44,645 nucleotides of DNA from a virus. Position 1 is the stretch's first letter, and each line of letters begins with the position of its first letter. Made by a program: the position numbers and the translations under genes. Below are positions 7,404 to 17,759 of this stretch, piece by piece. Location: IMG/VR virus record IMGVR_UViG_3300032677_000056, positions 1-44,645 of that record; one strand, written 5' to 3'. The notes beneath the pieces were generated by a model. It was not told the DNA's origin. It saw nothing but the letters and a program-made list of their open reading frames with translations, and did not search any database.

Positions 7404-8455
7404 AGGGAAATAAAAGGCTGTGCCTTCACTCTAAGATGCCCTTTGCACTCTCCAACTTGTTCGTGGAATGACCTATAATGAACAATCTTGCCATCTGATT
7501 GCTTCTTGATGTGATCGCATGGGCAATGGGGGATACAGGCAATTTTAAGCCCTGCTGGATGCCACCTATGCCAGCACAGGAATAGATCCTGCGTTCCCTT
7601 CCCTTCATATCCATTGAAGTCTGCAAGCTGAAGAGCTTTCTTGGAAAGCAGAGTACAACCTAATCCGCACCAGTCGGATGGAACAATAGCCCCCTCGCCA
7701 ATGCCGGGATAAGCAAAGTCCATCCACCCCCTACGCCTCCATCCATGCTTGGCATTAACCTCCCAGATATTACCATCTGGAGGGCATGACTTCTTGATCC
7801 TTTCTCTAATCCTAGCCATTCTATTGCCTTCCTTATCAAGAATGGCCTTTCTCTTCTCTTGGTCGTGTGTGAAGTCCTTGTGGATCATGTGTGATGCCGC
7901 ATCAATCCTTTCCTTGCATTTGTCATGCACTAGCTTGATCCTAGGTTTTAGCTTCCTCTCATGGGGCAGGAAGTCCTCAGCTATTGCGTTCTGAGGGGTT
8001 CCAAATCCTCCCAAGAACAATCCATTCTGATAAGTGGCGGCGGCTATGTCGTAATAGCTCTGACCATCTGCATCGGGCATTTGAAGAGTCCATTCCAGAA
8101 CTCTAAGGGAATTAGCAGTCGGGATGGTGTCGCTTTCTACTGACCAACAAAGGTCTGATTTAATCCTTCTTGCAAACTCAAATGCGGCTCCTTGAAGTTG
8201 AGCAATTCTGATTTGCGCTGACTCCTTGTAATCTTTTGCATCTTCGGTTATCGGAAGGCGAATAGCAGTTACTTTCCACCCTTCTGGAAGATGCCCCTTT
8301 GCAAAGTTTTCAGCTTCCTTACTCTCTTCGCTTTTGTCGGTTGCAAAAATAAAGTGGCAATCATTATGGTGTGAACCAGCCGTGGCAATGGCTCGGATCA
8401 ACTGAGGCCAGCAATACAAATACGACTTGGTAGCAGCGGTAACTATTGAAATCAT
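7400..8455 (-). CDS. Glycosyltransferase family 2-like protein
   Basis: A 351-residue protein starting at the ATG at 8455, which overlaps the stop of the previous gene (ATGA). N-terminal MISIVTAAT, then LCWSVESDTIPT (about residues 100-112) is the likely nucleotide-sugar and metal-binding strand, and GLGCTLLSKKAL followed by GTQDLFLCWHRW near residues 265-300 matches the acceptor-side region of GT2 enzymes. A Cys/His-rich stretch, IPHCPCDHIKK, follows. The gene lies among tail genes, so its target may be a virion protein or the host surface. Confidence 0.65.
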   Translation of the reverse strand: MISIVTAATKSYLYCWPQLIRAIATAGSHHNDCHFIFATDKSEESKEAENFAKGHLPEGWKVTAIRLPITEDAKDYKESAQIRIAQLQGAAFEFARRIKSDLCWSVESDTIPTANSLRVLEWTLQMPDADGQSYYDIAAATYQNGLFLGGFGTPQNAIAEDFLPHERKLKPRIKLVHDKCKERIDAASHMIHKDFTHDQEKRKAILDKEGNRMARIRERIKKSCPPDGNIWEVNAKHGWRRRGWMDFAYPGIGEGAIVPSDWCGLGCTLLSKKALQLADFNGYEGKGTQDLFLCWHRWHPAGLKIACIPHCPCDHIKKQSDGKIVHYRSFHEQVGECKGHLRVKAQPFISL

Positions 8456-9906
8456 ATCCAACCAGCCCCACCAGTGTTGGCAACTAATCCATCCTGACCC
8501 ACCTCAATAAAATCAGCACCAGTTAATGTGATGGGGGAGCCATTAGAAAAGTATGAACAAGTGCTATGGCTTGAAGATGCAGAACCAGTTGTATAGCTTG
8601 TAAAGCCAAATACTCCAGAGACAGTTACAGTAGCACTATCTGAACCATTAAATATGGCTGGCAAACTATTTTGTTGAACTGACCATGTATCAAATGTTTG
8701 GCTTCCATAACTATTCACAAAAGAGGTACTTACTGGCCTTCCAAAGGTTTGACCAGCACTAATGTCATAATTAACAATTTGAGTTTGTGAGACACCATCT
8801 ATTTGGTAAATTCCCCAAGATGCCGCCCAAGCATTATTAAGAATATATCCAAATGGAGATTGAGCTACTGTGGCTGGAATAAGTGCAGGGCATCTAGGAG
8901 AAACCCTATAAACCCCAACGAGTGCGCCTCCAATCACATTATCATCTACCCATAGTGGATCATCATGCCCAAAAGTAAAGCCATTGTATGTGCTATTAGA
9001 AGATTGTCCCAATTTTACAAAGCCACCTAAATTATCATTTGTTGTCCAAGTGATATATTCTCCAGCAGTCACATTAGCGGCATTAGTGTTTGTGAAATTA
9101 TTATATATACTAGAATCACCATCAACCTGACTTGAATCACTTGTGGAGCTTCCTATATATGGGGAATATATTGAAAAATAAGTATAAGAATACAAAGTGT
9201 CTTCGTGAGTCCCAGTTGAATAACTACTTGAACTAGAAGAAATCTCAGAAATAAAAGATGCAGAATTCCACCTTACAGACATTTCCACCGGAACAACGAG
9301 TGAAAGATCTGTATTCCTTCCTTCCATGCTTGCGGAATCATATCCTATGTCCGTTAGGCGATGATTGCCCATTTTATAATTATAATTTAATGCAGTATGA
9401 TCTATTCCATAATATGTGGTATATGTAAAATAAGTGTCATATGAATAATCAGTGATGGTAGTAATTTGTGAAGAGGTTGATAAAGAATCAATCCAAAAAC
9501 TTTCCGTAGCAAATGTGTTATTATAATACGTTGAAGTTCCATAAGAAACACTACTTGTTGATACAAGATCAGAAATTGGCCCAGTATAGCCAGAATCTAT
9601 ATTCAAAAATGTTCCAATAATTGTGAGAGGCGTAAATGGACGCTGACCAGTACCAGCATATGTATCTGAAACTGTGGTAGAATATTGCGTGTTGTCATAA
9701 GTGGAAGATGACGTGACGGCAGAACTTAAAAAAGTTAACCCACTATTATCTGTGACCACATTGTTAGAATTATCTAAATGCGTTGATTGTTCATTTGCTG
9801 TGTAATACTCTATGCTATTTGTAAAAGTATAGGAAAGGGGGTCAAGGGTAATAATTGTCGTGCCAGTAGCATCATTCCCATCGAAACTATAAGCCACTGA
9901 ACTCAT
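8452..9906 (-). CDS. Ser/Thr/Tyr-rich tail or fibre protein
   Basis: A 484-residue protein dominated by Ser, Thr, Tyr, Asn and Gly, with long beta-rich stretches such as SSTYDNTQYSTTVSDTY. There are no signal peptide, membrane segment or catalytic motif. Composition and position downstream of two other structural genes suggest a distal fibre or spike component. The C-terminal 60 residues (GSASSSHSTCSYFSNG) resemble a small receptor-binding tip, which is speculative. Confidence 0.6.
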   Translation of the reverse strand: MSSVAYSFDGNDATGTTIITLDPLSYTFTNSIEYYTANEQSTHLDNSNNVVTDNSGLTFLSSAVTSSSTYDNTQYSTTVSDTYAGTGQRPFTPLTIIGTFLNIDSGYTGPISDLVSTSSVSYGTSTYYNNTFATESFWIDSLSTSSQITTITDYSYDTYFTYTTYYGIDHTALNYNYKMGNHRLTDIGYDSASMEGRNTDLSLVVPVEMSVRWNSASFISEISSSSSSYSTGTHEDTLYSYTYFSIYSPYIGSSTSDSSQVDGDSSIYNNFTNTNAANVTAGEYITWTTNDNLGGFVKLGQSSNSTYNGFTFGHDDPLWVDDNVIGGALVGVYRVSPRCPALIPATVAQSPFGYILNNAWAASWGIYQIDGVSQTQIVNYDISAGQTFGRPVSTSFVNSYGSQTFDTWSVQQNSLPAIFNGSDSATVTVSGVFGFTSYTTGSASSSHSTCSYFSNGSPITLTGADFIEVGQDGLVANTGGAGWI

Positions 9907-9907
9907 A

Positions 9908-10459
9908 TTACCAGCTCCAGATATAGGAAGGAGTGGGAGTGTTGGTAGGGCCAGAATATGTGATAAATGCCACTACGGGAACCGCCGATACCCAATTTTT
10001 TGCCAATAGATTGTAAGATTGAAAATTAATTATTACAACTGCTGGTATGGAAAATGAAGATGCCGCAATTCCAGATGTGGGAGTTTGACCCACAAATGGA
10101 GTGCTGGACGCTACAACTGTCACCCCTGTAACCACATTATTTGATGCCGTGCAAGCAAGTGAAATGTAGGTCGTGGAAGAAAGGCTTATTGAAATTGGAG
10201 ATAAGATGTTTGCTGGCAAAATTCCGCTAACGGTTCCCGGAGTTATGGTTACTGTTGCCGTAGATGGGGAAATTACAGAGATGTTTGCGTCAAATGGAAT
10301 ATTGGAAATTGCTCGCGCCGTCCAATTTTCCCTTGGTGGGAACTTCACCTCTTGACGTGCAAGCGGAGCAAATGACCCGCCTCTGCCAAATCCTCCAGCA
10401 AAGGTTGGATTAGAGGAATTTATTGGCCCGAACCCCTTGAATGAGATCTCTTCATCCAT
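9908..10459 (-). CDS. Tail-associated structural protein
   Basis: A 183-residue protein starting at the ATG at 10459, which overlaps the previous stop codon by one base (TAATG). N-terminal MDEEISFKGFGPINSSNPTF with a Gly/Phe-rich segment is followed by a beta-rich domain of Thr, Ile and Ser. No known family is recognised. Its place between two larger structural genes suggests a fibre adaptor or chaperone-like structural protein. Confidence 0.6.
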   Translation of the reverse strand: MDEEISFKGFGPINSSNPTFAGGFGRGGSFAPLARQEVKFPPRENWTARAISNIPFDANISVISPSTATVTITPGTVSGILPANILSPISISLSSTTYISLACTASNNVVTGVTVVASSTPFVGQTPTSGIAASSFSIPAVVIINFQSYNLLAKNWVSAVPVVAFITYSGPTNTPTPSYIWSW

Positions 10460-12096
10460 TATTTTATGAGAACTGATGTGACTACCTTCCTCCAAATGTT
10501 AGCCTTCCAGTATTCCAGCTCATAAGAAACCTTTTGATAAGTTCCAACTAGCCCCGTGTAATCGGTTGCCGTGAATGGATTTCCATTATTTGTAGTGGAA
10601 GGAACATAGTAAGTTTCATTAATCGGCCCATAGTATGCCGCCGCTGGAGTGTTAATGCCAGTGTCAAAATGAATATAAAAATTACTTCCATCTGAATCAG
10701 TTATGCAGTTTGGGATATCAAACCTAGCAAAAAATCCATTATACACGACATGAACTGATAGTGGATCAAATAATGTGTCTGTTGGAGCGGTTGGATCTGG
10801 AGTCCCATATGCATAAGTGGTTTCAAACTGCTGCACGGTTTGATAACTGCGCTCCGCCCTCATTACTGGAGTAACATTGTATTGCAATTGCCCGTCTGGA
10901 AAATTAAACAAACTTACATTAAATCCATACAAAAGATTAGGGCTTGCATAAGAAGCGGTTTTATATTCCGTTCTATTTGCTGGCAATGCGCTGATTTTAC
11001 TTTGTATTCTTATGGTTTTCCATTTATCTACAGGCTCGTCACGAGAGGATATAAGGCCGTTATCATAAGTAGGTGATACAGTTCCAGCATCAATAAGTTC
11101 TTTCGTATTGGTAATGAAAAGATTCAGATTTTCATCATACTGATATCCAGTAAGGATGGATAAATCGTCATACGAAGAATTGGTTAACTTTGATTTGGCT
11201 AAATCAAGTGGGATTTTATCTAACTTAACGGTATTCTTTGTTGGAGTTGGAAGATTGCTACCATATCCAACTATTGATTCATCTGTTGTGATGAGTCCAA
11301 ATTCACCCAATGCTTGTCCAGCAAGTTCATAAGGGCCAGTAGTTGAAACTGTTTTTAACTCAGACTTTGTTGATGAAAGTGCCTCTACCTCAGATTGAAG
11401 AACTGATGTTCCTCCGCTATTAAATGTGAGTGAGTCTGGGACAGCAGAAGGCAACACATACTGATCCTTAACCACCTGAGTGCCCATAAGACCGGGCTTA
11501 TTCTCATTACTGCCCTTGGGAGATCCGGGCAATGTTTCATAAACCACTTTGTGAGCCACAAACAAAGACCTAAGAGGATTATCCTCTGGTAGCTCCTGCA
11601 TCTCCTGTTGAACCATGTAGGCATAAGATCCCCCATCGACGATTGAATTGAATATCGGGTCTTTAGCTAGGATGGCTACCGCTGAATAGTCAGTGCGCTT
11701 AATGATGTATGTGCGGGAGTAAATCGGATACCCCGGATCGTCAAAGCTATAAGAGATGTTGTAGTTCCAAGGGTTTTGACTTGAATATGTGCGAGAGTTC
11801 GCCCAGTAGCGGTAGCAGAACTCGCCATCCTCGGTTGGCTTTTCAGCAACTAGGTAGAGGCTGGAAGGCCATTTATTTGCGTCCCTTCCTGTGTATGTTA
11901 CTGAACCATCCAAGGGCTGTGGGTTGAATGTTCCCTTCTCAATGCTTACCTTCTCAACAAGTATGATATGACCTTGGTCAGTAAACCCCCATCCTCCCTT
12001 CTTGTCGTTGTAATTTGGGACAAGCGGCGTAGGATACTGAGCCACTCCTGTTTCAAGGGGTGGGTGGGGAAATCTTGGTTGTTTTTGGGTAGCCAT
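10459..12096 (-). CDS. Large tail structural protein
   Basis: A 545-residue protein. The N-terminal 130 residues are rich in aromatic residues and Pro (RFPHPPLETGVAQYPTPLVP). A central region is moderately helical (LQSEVEALSSTKSELKTVS, about residues 225-245), and the C-terminal half is beta-rich with Tyr and Pro (NETYYVPSTTNNGNPF). No enzyme motif is seen. It lies directly downstream of the giant internal protein and upstream of two putative fibre genes, so a tail hub or fibre-base protein is the best guess. Confidence 0.6.
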   Translation of the reverse strand: MATQKQPRFPHPPLETGVAQYPTPLVPNYNDKKGGWGFTDQGHIILVEKVSIEKGTFNPQPLDGSVTYTGRDANKWPSSLYLVAEKPTEDGEFCYRYWANSRTYSSQNPWNYNISYSFDDPGYPIYSRTYIIKRTDYSAVAILAKDPIFNSIVDGGSYAYMVQQEMQELPEDNPLRSLFVAHKVVYETLPGSPKGSNENKPGLMGTQVVKDQYVLPSAVPDSLTFNSGGTSVLQSEVEALSSTKSELKTVSTTGPYELAGQALGEFGLITTDESIVGYGSNLPTPTKNTVKLDKIPLDLAKSKLTNSSYDDLSILTGYQYDENLNLFITNTKELIDAGTVSPTYDNGLISSRDEPVDKWKTIRIQSKISALPANRTEYKTASYASPNLLYGFNVSLFNFPDGQLQYNVTPVMRAERSYQTVQQFETTYAYGTPDPTAPTDTLFDPLSVHVVYNGFFARFDIPNCITDSDGSNFYIHFDTGINTPAAAYYGPINETYYVPSTTNNGNPFTATDYTGLVGTYQKVSYELEYWKANIWRKVVTSVLIK

Positions 12097-12098
12097 GC

Positions 12099-15000
12099 TT
12101 ATTTTGACTCGGAGTGGATTGTTTTATACAATACACTGCCCTCTTTCGCAAAGGACTTCATTTCGTTATGAAGCTTGTCCTTCTGCTCTTTTAGGATAGA
12201 TGTTGAGTTAGAGATTCGCTTCCAGATGAGGGGCCCGATGTTATCCTGCTCCTCTGGAGTGGCAACCCTAAACACGCTAATGCTGTCAGATGGATCTTTC
12301 ATCCTCTCTACACGCTGGAACAACACGTTAGGATGCTTGTATTGATTGCTAAGAGCCTTCTTGTCTGCCGTGGTTAGTATCTTCTTTTCAAGTCCTTCGG
12401 CATAAAGAGCCCTAGCTTCATCTTCTTTTCCTGCACGATGGAGCTCGTTGATCCTCTTGCGATAGTCAAACCTTATGTCCTGCTCTGGATTATATTGCTC
12501 TTTTGTTCCCAACTGCGCAGACAACTTCATGGCTGGAGAGACAACCAGCTTTCCTCCTGCGGCTCCAGCGGCAGTTGCTCCAATGTTGTAAAGTTGCCTA
12601 AAGATGGGAACGTGCTGGGGTATTCCAAGATCCCTAAGTGTTTCAGACTCATCTCCTCCAACTGGTTTTGGTATGCCATACATCTCCATTCCTTTCTCAA
12701 TAGCCGCACCAACTCCTAGGTCATACACAAACTGGTTCTGTTGTTTTAATGCAACTCGTGCATTTTCCAAAAGGCCAGCAGGCCCTTCAATCTTTCTGGT
12801 AAGATACACATTCTGGAAGCCAGATCTAAGGTCTAGCCTTTGACCAGTAAGAGATGCGTATGTGAATCCAGCGGCAGGGCCAACAAATGGATGCATTGAA
12901 ACAGTCTTGGCATCCTCCTTGATGTTGTTGAAGATGTTGGCGAATGAATCTCCATTTCTCCAGCCATTGAATGCGGCATCAAATCCAAGCTGTCTAAAGC
13001 CTCTACGCATATTCATCAACTGATAGAAGTCCAACACCCTATGCTTGTCGTCAGATGTGTCAAAGTTAGACCCAAAGTCGATTGCTCCAATAGGAGTTCC
13101 CGGCCTGCCCCAGAAATGACCAGTAGTAATCATGTTCACTAATGCTGGAACAAGAGTAGCCATTGCAAGGCCGCTGGCTTGGTATAACCTAGCCTTTAAC
13201 TGAGCCTCTGCGTCCTTTGGCTTGAATCCGGGGCTCATAAGCACAAGCCTTCTTGAAAACCTATTCATTGCTCTTCCTGCAACAACGAATGGGGACATGC
13301 CAAAATCCCTCATGTTTGATTCAAGCCTGCTCATCATCCTTCGGTTATATTCACCAATCTGGTTGATGAAATCTATTTTTGCCTCAGCGGAGTTTTCAAC
13401 CAGTCCACGATCAACAAGATTCTGGTATCTGCGATTCATAATAATGCGAGATGCCATGTCTGTGTAGTAAAGGAAGTCGTGCTGTGGCTTTGAAAGGAGC
13501 TTCATTATTCCTCCTTGATCAAAATGAGGCCGCAATCCAGACATCCTTGCTATTTCTGCCTTTTCTTTTCTTATTTTGGGGGTGTCTGCCTCGATTTCCT
13601 TAAGAACAGAGTAAATTTCTTGGATTGCATTCTTTGTATTTAAGAATGGAATCTTATTTATGACATCTGCTGTTGCAGAGTCCCTGCCCAGCGCAGAGGT
13701 TACAATGGAAAGAAGGTTTTTTGAGTGGACGATGGCATCTGTTGGGGCCGCCAGCTGAATTGCGTTGAATCCAGAAAAAAGAGGGTTTGCCTCTGGATGC
13801 TCAGTAGTGTCTAGGATTTGTTTAACCTGAGAAACCAAATCCCTTTGTATGTACATGTACTTTTTAGACCTAGTCACCTTTCCTGTCTTTGGGTCAAACT
13901 CAGGCCAATCCTCAATGTCCATCATGGCTGTTGGCTTTCCTTTAAGTTCCTCCACCCTCTCCCCTTTCTCTGGCATCACTGCAACTCCATTTTTCAGAAG
14001 TGCTTTGTAGAAATCAAGCTTGGTTCCTTCGTTGTAACGTGTTCCAAAAGAATTCTTAAGAATAGCCTCCACGTCAGTTGAGTAATCTGCGTTGAATGCG
14101 GCTTTCTTGGACAGCATATCCTGCTTAATGTCAGGATTGCGGTATTCCGTTGCAATAACGGACTTATATGGCCCATCCTCACGTTCAGAAGCTAGGAACT
14201 TGCTGGCATCGTTTTTAGAAAGAAGGTTGATACGAGCACCAAACACACGTCCACGCTCGGTGGGTGGCAAGCTGGTTGTGTTGTTTGCCTTTCTGTAAAG
14301 TTCATCCATTTCTGGGTGAACAATCTTCTTCCATCTTTCAATGTCCTGTTCAATGTCGGTTCCTTTAGCCGCCTCAACGTCTTTGGAATATTGATCCAAG
14401 TCATGCACTTTTTTGATTTCTTCCAGTGCCTCGTTTAGATCATCAATGTTTTCCTTTAGAGCCTTGATTTCCCCCTTTGTTCCCTTCGGAGCAGTCCCTT
14501 CGTCAAACTTTTGCTGAAGGTCATGCAACTCAGCGGTTTTGTCGCTAATCTGGTTTTGGATTGCGTCGGCTCCGCCAAGGATGTTGTCCTTAACAATGAT
14601 GTCGATAGTTGGTTTAATCCTATCGTGTTTTTCTTTAACTTCTTCGGAGGTTTTGGCAAGGTCATCAACGATCTTTTGCTGATCTGCTACTGCCTTTCCA
14701 TATTCTGCAAGCTTGATAGGGTCTGATTCCCCCTTCTTTTTACCATACTTTACGATCCTGTTAAGCTCCCTTTCAGCCACCATCAAATTCCAGTCTGCAT
14801 CAGCCACCTCTTTCTTTCCAAGTTCCGATACCTTGTACTTGTCTGGAAACACCTCGGAGATGATAGTGTTCACCCAAGGTTCAATAGCCCTTTTTGCCTG
14901 TGCATGGGCAGTCGCTTCCTCGAAAACCCCTGCATCCCTGAGCTTGGACACATTCCTTCCTTGAAGAGTGTCCATGAGCATCGTTGTGGCTTCCTTTACC

Positions 15001-16799
15001 CTGTAAAAGCCTTCTGCACCAACATCCCTAATGTTCTCAGCAACCCCTCTGAATCCCATTGCCCTTAGGTCATCTTGGAATAGGTCAAACTTCTGGATCA
15101 TTCTTCCCCATGCAGTCTGTTCCCTAGGGTCAGTTGACCTAGGAGCCCTTGCGGCAAGAGCAATTATGCTTGGGTTTGACTTTATTCTGTTTGATATTCC
15201 GCTATTGCCGGGTTGATTTTCGGACAAGTCCAAATCCACTTCATGCGAGTGAAGGTCAACGCCATCCTTATCTGCAAATAAAAACTTATCGGTGTTGAGT
15301 TGGTTGGCATTTTGGGCAATCTCATACCCCTCTCTTCGGCTTACAAACCTTCCCTTGTTCGTTGTGTAGCCAAACTCTGGGGCGTTTCTTTGCACGTTGT
15401 TCTTGTTGCCCTTGTGCTTGTTGTAGAAATCTTCGTCAATCTGGCCAGCGTCCTTGGCTTTTTCCAATGCCTCATCGTGGTTCTCACCAGTGAATGTTTG
15501 GTCATTTGCATTAAAAGCCGCATGGTCGAGCCTTTCTTCTCCACCTTCTTGTGCCGCTGGTATATTTATGGTCTTTTCGCCCTCAATTCCCTCAAGATTG
15601 GGGGCTTTCCCTTTGGCTTCTTTGTATCCCTGCATGATTGCAGACATGAGAGCCATTTCTGGGAGATCGCTAAGCTTAACTTCTGGCTTTTCTTTGGTCA
15701 GTTTTCCCCAATATTCAGCCGCCTGTGTTGCATATTGTGTTGCCGCCATGATTGGCGTTCCCACACCTGTTGCAACGCCAATTTTCTTAGCCACATCCAT
15801 TGCCGCCTGCAATGCACCTTGCTCATCCATCGTATTGAAGAACTGAGATCCAAGATTCTTGAGCGATTGATAGGCAAATGGAGCCATTACTGCCACATTT
15901 GCGGCTTTAGTAAGCGTTGGGAACTCTTTTTGAGCCTTCTCAATCGGGTCTTTAATGCCAAGTAGATCCTCAGATCCTTTAACAAGTGCAGAAGTGAGAG
16001 GCTGAACCACTGCTCCAGTCGCAATTCCAGCGGCGGCTCCCCCAAGGGGGGTGAGTGGTACGCTTGCGGCTTCTCCAACTGCGGCTCCAGCCTTTGTTGC
16101 CGCCAGCATAGGTACACCTTGCTCAACTAATTCAGACCCTACTGCAATAGCGGCCTGAGCAGGCTCCCTTACGGCCTTCTGTAGCTCCTCTATAACGCCT
16201 GCCGTTATAGGGAGATTGTTTTTTGCAATGTGCTGAATAGCGGGGGAGGGTGGAACTGCCCCCGATTCACCACTTACTTGCGCTTGCTTCCCCGCATCTC
16301 CTTGGATTTGTAGCCCTTTCCCATCTTCTTTCCCTTGGCCTCCATCTCCATCTTTTGCTTGGGCATCTTTTTCTTTGCCGCCATCTAACTCACCTCCTTT
16401 TTCCGTTGGTGCAATAGCACTCAGTTGAATGGTATCGCCGTTCCCTTCCCGCTTACTGGCGTTGTCATTCCCTCCACTGACTTGCTGGTCTTGGGGCCGC
16501 AGTTGCAGGGGACTTTGTACGTTGGCTTCTCGACGCTCAGCATCGACTTGTTGGTCGGCTTTTCGTCCCGCATTGCGATCCTCGTTGGCTTTTGGCTGAT
16601 TTTTGACTTCATTGTTTGTTTCACCTCCTTGTGTTTGTTTTAGATGTTCAACTACCTCGTTAAAAGGCACTTTATTGTCTTTTAGTGCCTTGAAAGCTGG
16701 ATCAATACCGGCAAGATGATCGTAAATGTCGTCATCTTTGACATTATTCTTCTTTAACTCTGAGATTCCGCTAAGAATCTGGGAATAATCTAGGGCCAT
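12099..16799 (-). CDS. Giant internal virion (ejection) or polyvalent protein
   Basis: A 1566-residue protein, the largest here. Residues 1-60 form a small helical domain, and 65-190 are highly charged low complexity. Residues about 200-300 are Ala/Gly-rich and hydrophobic (LAATKAGAAVGEAASVPLT), which could insert into a membrane. The remaining 1200 residues are mainly helical, with coiled-coil stretches near 740-800, and another hydrophobic segment occurs around residue 1230-1250 (MATLVPALVNMI). Short-tailed phages carry proteins of this size that are injected to form a channel. Phage polyvalent proteins have similar layouts. No lytic transglycosylase motif is obvious. Confidence 0.6.
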   Translation of the reverse strand: MALDYSQILSGISELKKNNVKDDDIYDHLAGIDPAFKALKDNKVPFNEVVEHLKQTQGGETNNEVKNQPKANEDRNAGRKADQQVDAERREANVQSPLQLRPQDQQVSGGNDNASKREGNGDTIQLSAIAPTEKGGELDGGKEKDAQAKDGDGGQGKEDGKGLQIQGDAGKQAQVSGESGAVPPSPAIQHIAKNNLPITAGVIEELQKAVREPAQAAIAVGSELVEQGVPMLAATKAGAAVGEAASVPLTPLGGAAAGIATGAVVQPLTSALVKGSEDLLGIKDPIEKAQKEFPTLTKAANVAVMAPFAYQSLKNLGSQFFNTMDEQGALQAAMDVAKKIGVATGVGTPIMAATQYATQAAEYWGKLTKEKPEVKLSDLPEMALMSAIMQGYKEAKGKAPNLEGIEGEKTINIPAAQEGGEERLDHAAFNANDQTFTGENHDEALEKAKDAGQIDEDFYNKHKGNKNNVQRNAPEFGYTTNKGRFVSRREGYEIAQNANQLNTDKFLFADKDGVDLHSHEVDLDLSENQPGNSGISNRIKSNPSIIALAARAPRSTDPREQTAWGRMIQKFDLFQDDLRAMGFRGVAENIRDVGAEGFYRVKEATTMLMDTLQGRNVSKLRDAGVFEEATAHAQAKRAIEPWVNTIISEVFPDKYKVSELGKKEVADADWNLMVAERELNRIVKYGKKKGESDPIKLAEYGKAVADQQKIVDDLAKTSEEVKEKHDRIKPTIDIIVKDNILGGADAIQNQISDKTAELHDLQQKFDEGTAPKGTKGEIKALKENIDDLNEALEEIKKVHDLDQYSKDVEAAKGTDIEQDIERWKKIVHPEMDELYRKANNTTSLPPTERGRVFGARINLLSKNDASKFLASEREDGPYKSVIATEYRNPDIKQDMLSKKAAFNADYSTDVEAILKNSFGTRYNEGTKLDFYKALLKNGVAVMPEKGERVEELKGKPTAMMDIEDWPEFDPKTGKVTRSKKYMYIQRDLVSQVKQILDTTEHPEANPLFSGFNAIQLAAPTDAIVHSKNLLSIVTSALGRDSATADVINKIPFLNTKNAIQEIYSVLKEIEADTPKIRKEKAEIARMSGLRPHFDQGGIMKLLSKPQHDFLYYTDMASRIIMNRRYQNLVDRGLVENSAEAKIDFINQIGEYNRRMMSRLESNMRDFGMSPFVVAGRAMNRFSRRLVLMSPGFKPKDAEAQLKARLYQASGLAMATLVPALVNMITTGHFWGRPGTPIGAIDFGSNFDTSDDKHRVLDFYQLMNMRRGFRQLGFDAAFNGWRNGDSFANIFNNIKEDAKTVSMHPFVGPAAGFTYASLTGQRLDLRSGFQNVYLTRKIEGPAGLLENARVALKQQNQFVYDLGVGAAIEKGMEMYGIPKPVGGDESETLRDLGIPQHVPIFRQLYNIGATAAGAAGGKLVVSPAMKLSAQLGTKEQYNPEQDIRFDYRKRINELHRAGKEDEARALYAEGLEKKILTTADKKALSNQYKHPNVLFQRVERMKDPSDSISVFRVATPEEQDNIGPLIWKRISNSTSILKEQKDKLHNEMKSFAKEGSVLYKTIHSESK

Positions 16800-16804
16800 C
16801 TGCT

Positions 16805-17758
16805 TTAGGGATTAGTGCTTGCTGGTTTGGGCAAGAACTTGTTTAGCAGATCTTTTGGGTTAGGGCTAGGTGTTTGAGTTGGCGACGGAGTTGGTGATGA
16901 AGATGCTCCTCCGTATCCCATCACGTCTTTAGTAGGGCCAAACCTTTCAGTGCCATATGGGAACCTTACGCCCACAGTCGTGCGTTGCAAATCAGCTTTC
17001 TTCTGGCCTTCCTCCGTTAATTTCTCATAAAGTGCTGGAGCCGCCTGACGAGCAGGCTCAAACATTGTTTCTTCTGCTTTCTCGGAGTCAATATTTCCAC
17101 TCTTATCAGTGGGGAGTGCATAGAAGTTAAAGTTGGTTGCCCCCTGATCGCCAGCATACTTGTTCCACCACTTCACATGGTTAAGATGCTCCATGTCTTT
17201 TTCCTTCTCAGCCTTCATTACAAGACCAGCACCAGTTCCAGCAAATGCATCCCTGTAGTCCTTAGTAGCCATAAGAGCCTTCTTAAGCTCTGGATACTTT
17301 GGGCTAGATGGATCAAGTGATTCAATGCCTGCGATTGCACTTGCCCTTGAAAGCTCCTGCCTCTCTTTCATTTCCTGTGCATTTCTTGCAGTTGTTTCTG
17401 CCGTGAGGCGAAGTTTTTCTAGCTCTAGGTTATGACGCTCTTTTTCCTGCTCTGAAATCTCTCTCATCTCATTAACCTGAGCGGCATTCTTTTCCATCCA
17501 TTCTTCATGGCCTTGCCTGCGAGCTTCTGATCTGGTCTTAAGCTCCTCAAGGAAGTCTTGACGCTTTGCGGCACGCTCTGATGCTTCTTCCCTAAGCTTC
17601 TCCAGTTCGTTTTCACGCATCTGCTGATGCATGGCGAGAGTGTCTCGGAATGCCTCACGCTGGGTGTTGAGGGCTTCGGTCACGTTTAGGAATGCCCCTC
17701 CGTAACGAGATCCTCCTCCGCCTACTGTGAAAACTGGATGAATGCCTTCGGTAGCCAT
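16805..17758 (-). CDS. Coiled-coil internal virion protein
   Basis: A 317-residue protein from the ATG at 17758 (MATEGIHP). Residues about 30-160 are a nearly continuous Glu/Lys/Arg-rich coiled coil (ENELEKLREEASERAAKRQD). The C-terminus is a Pro/Ser/Thr-rich tail (SSPTPSPTQTPSPNPK). Together with the neighbours on both sides it forms a block of internal or ejection-type proteins between the connector and the giant protein. No specific family is recognised. Confidence 0.65.
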   Translation of the reverse strand: MATEGIHPVFTVGGGGSRYGGAFLNVTEALNTQREAFRDTLAMHQQMRENELEKLREEASERAAKRQDFLEELKTRSEARRQGHEEWMEKNAAQVNEMREISEQEKERHNLELEKLRLTAETTARNAQEMKERQELSRASAIAGIESLDPSSPKYPELKKALMATKDYRDAFAGTGAGLVMKAEKEKDMEHLNHVKWWNKYAGDQGATNFNFYALPTDKSGNIDSEKAEETMFEPARQAAPALYEKLTEEGQKKADLQRTTVGVRFPYGTERFGPTKDVMGYGGASSSPTPSPTQTPSPNPKDLLNKFLPKPASTNP

Positions 17759-17759
17759 G

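Noticed and set aside
15300-15965. A 221-codon plus-strand frame opposite the giant protein
   Set aside because: Composition is typical of a reverse-strand shadow (Cys, Phe, Leu and Ser rich), with no start signal, and the minus-strand gene is continuous through it.
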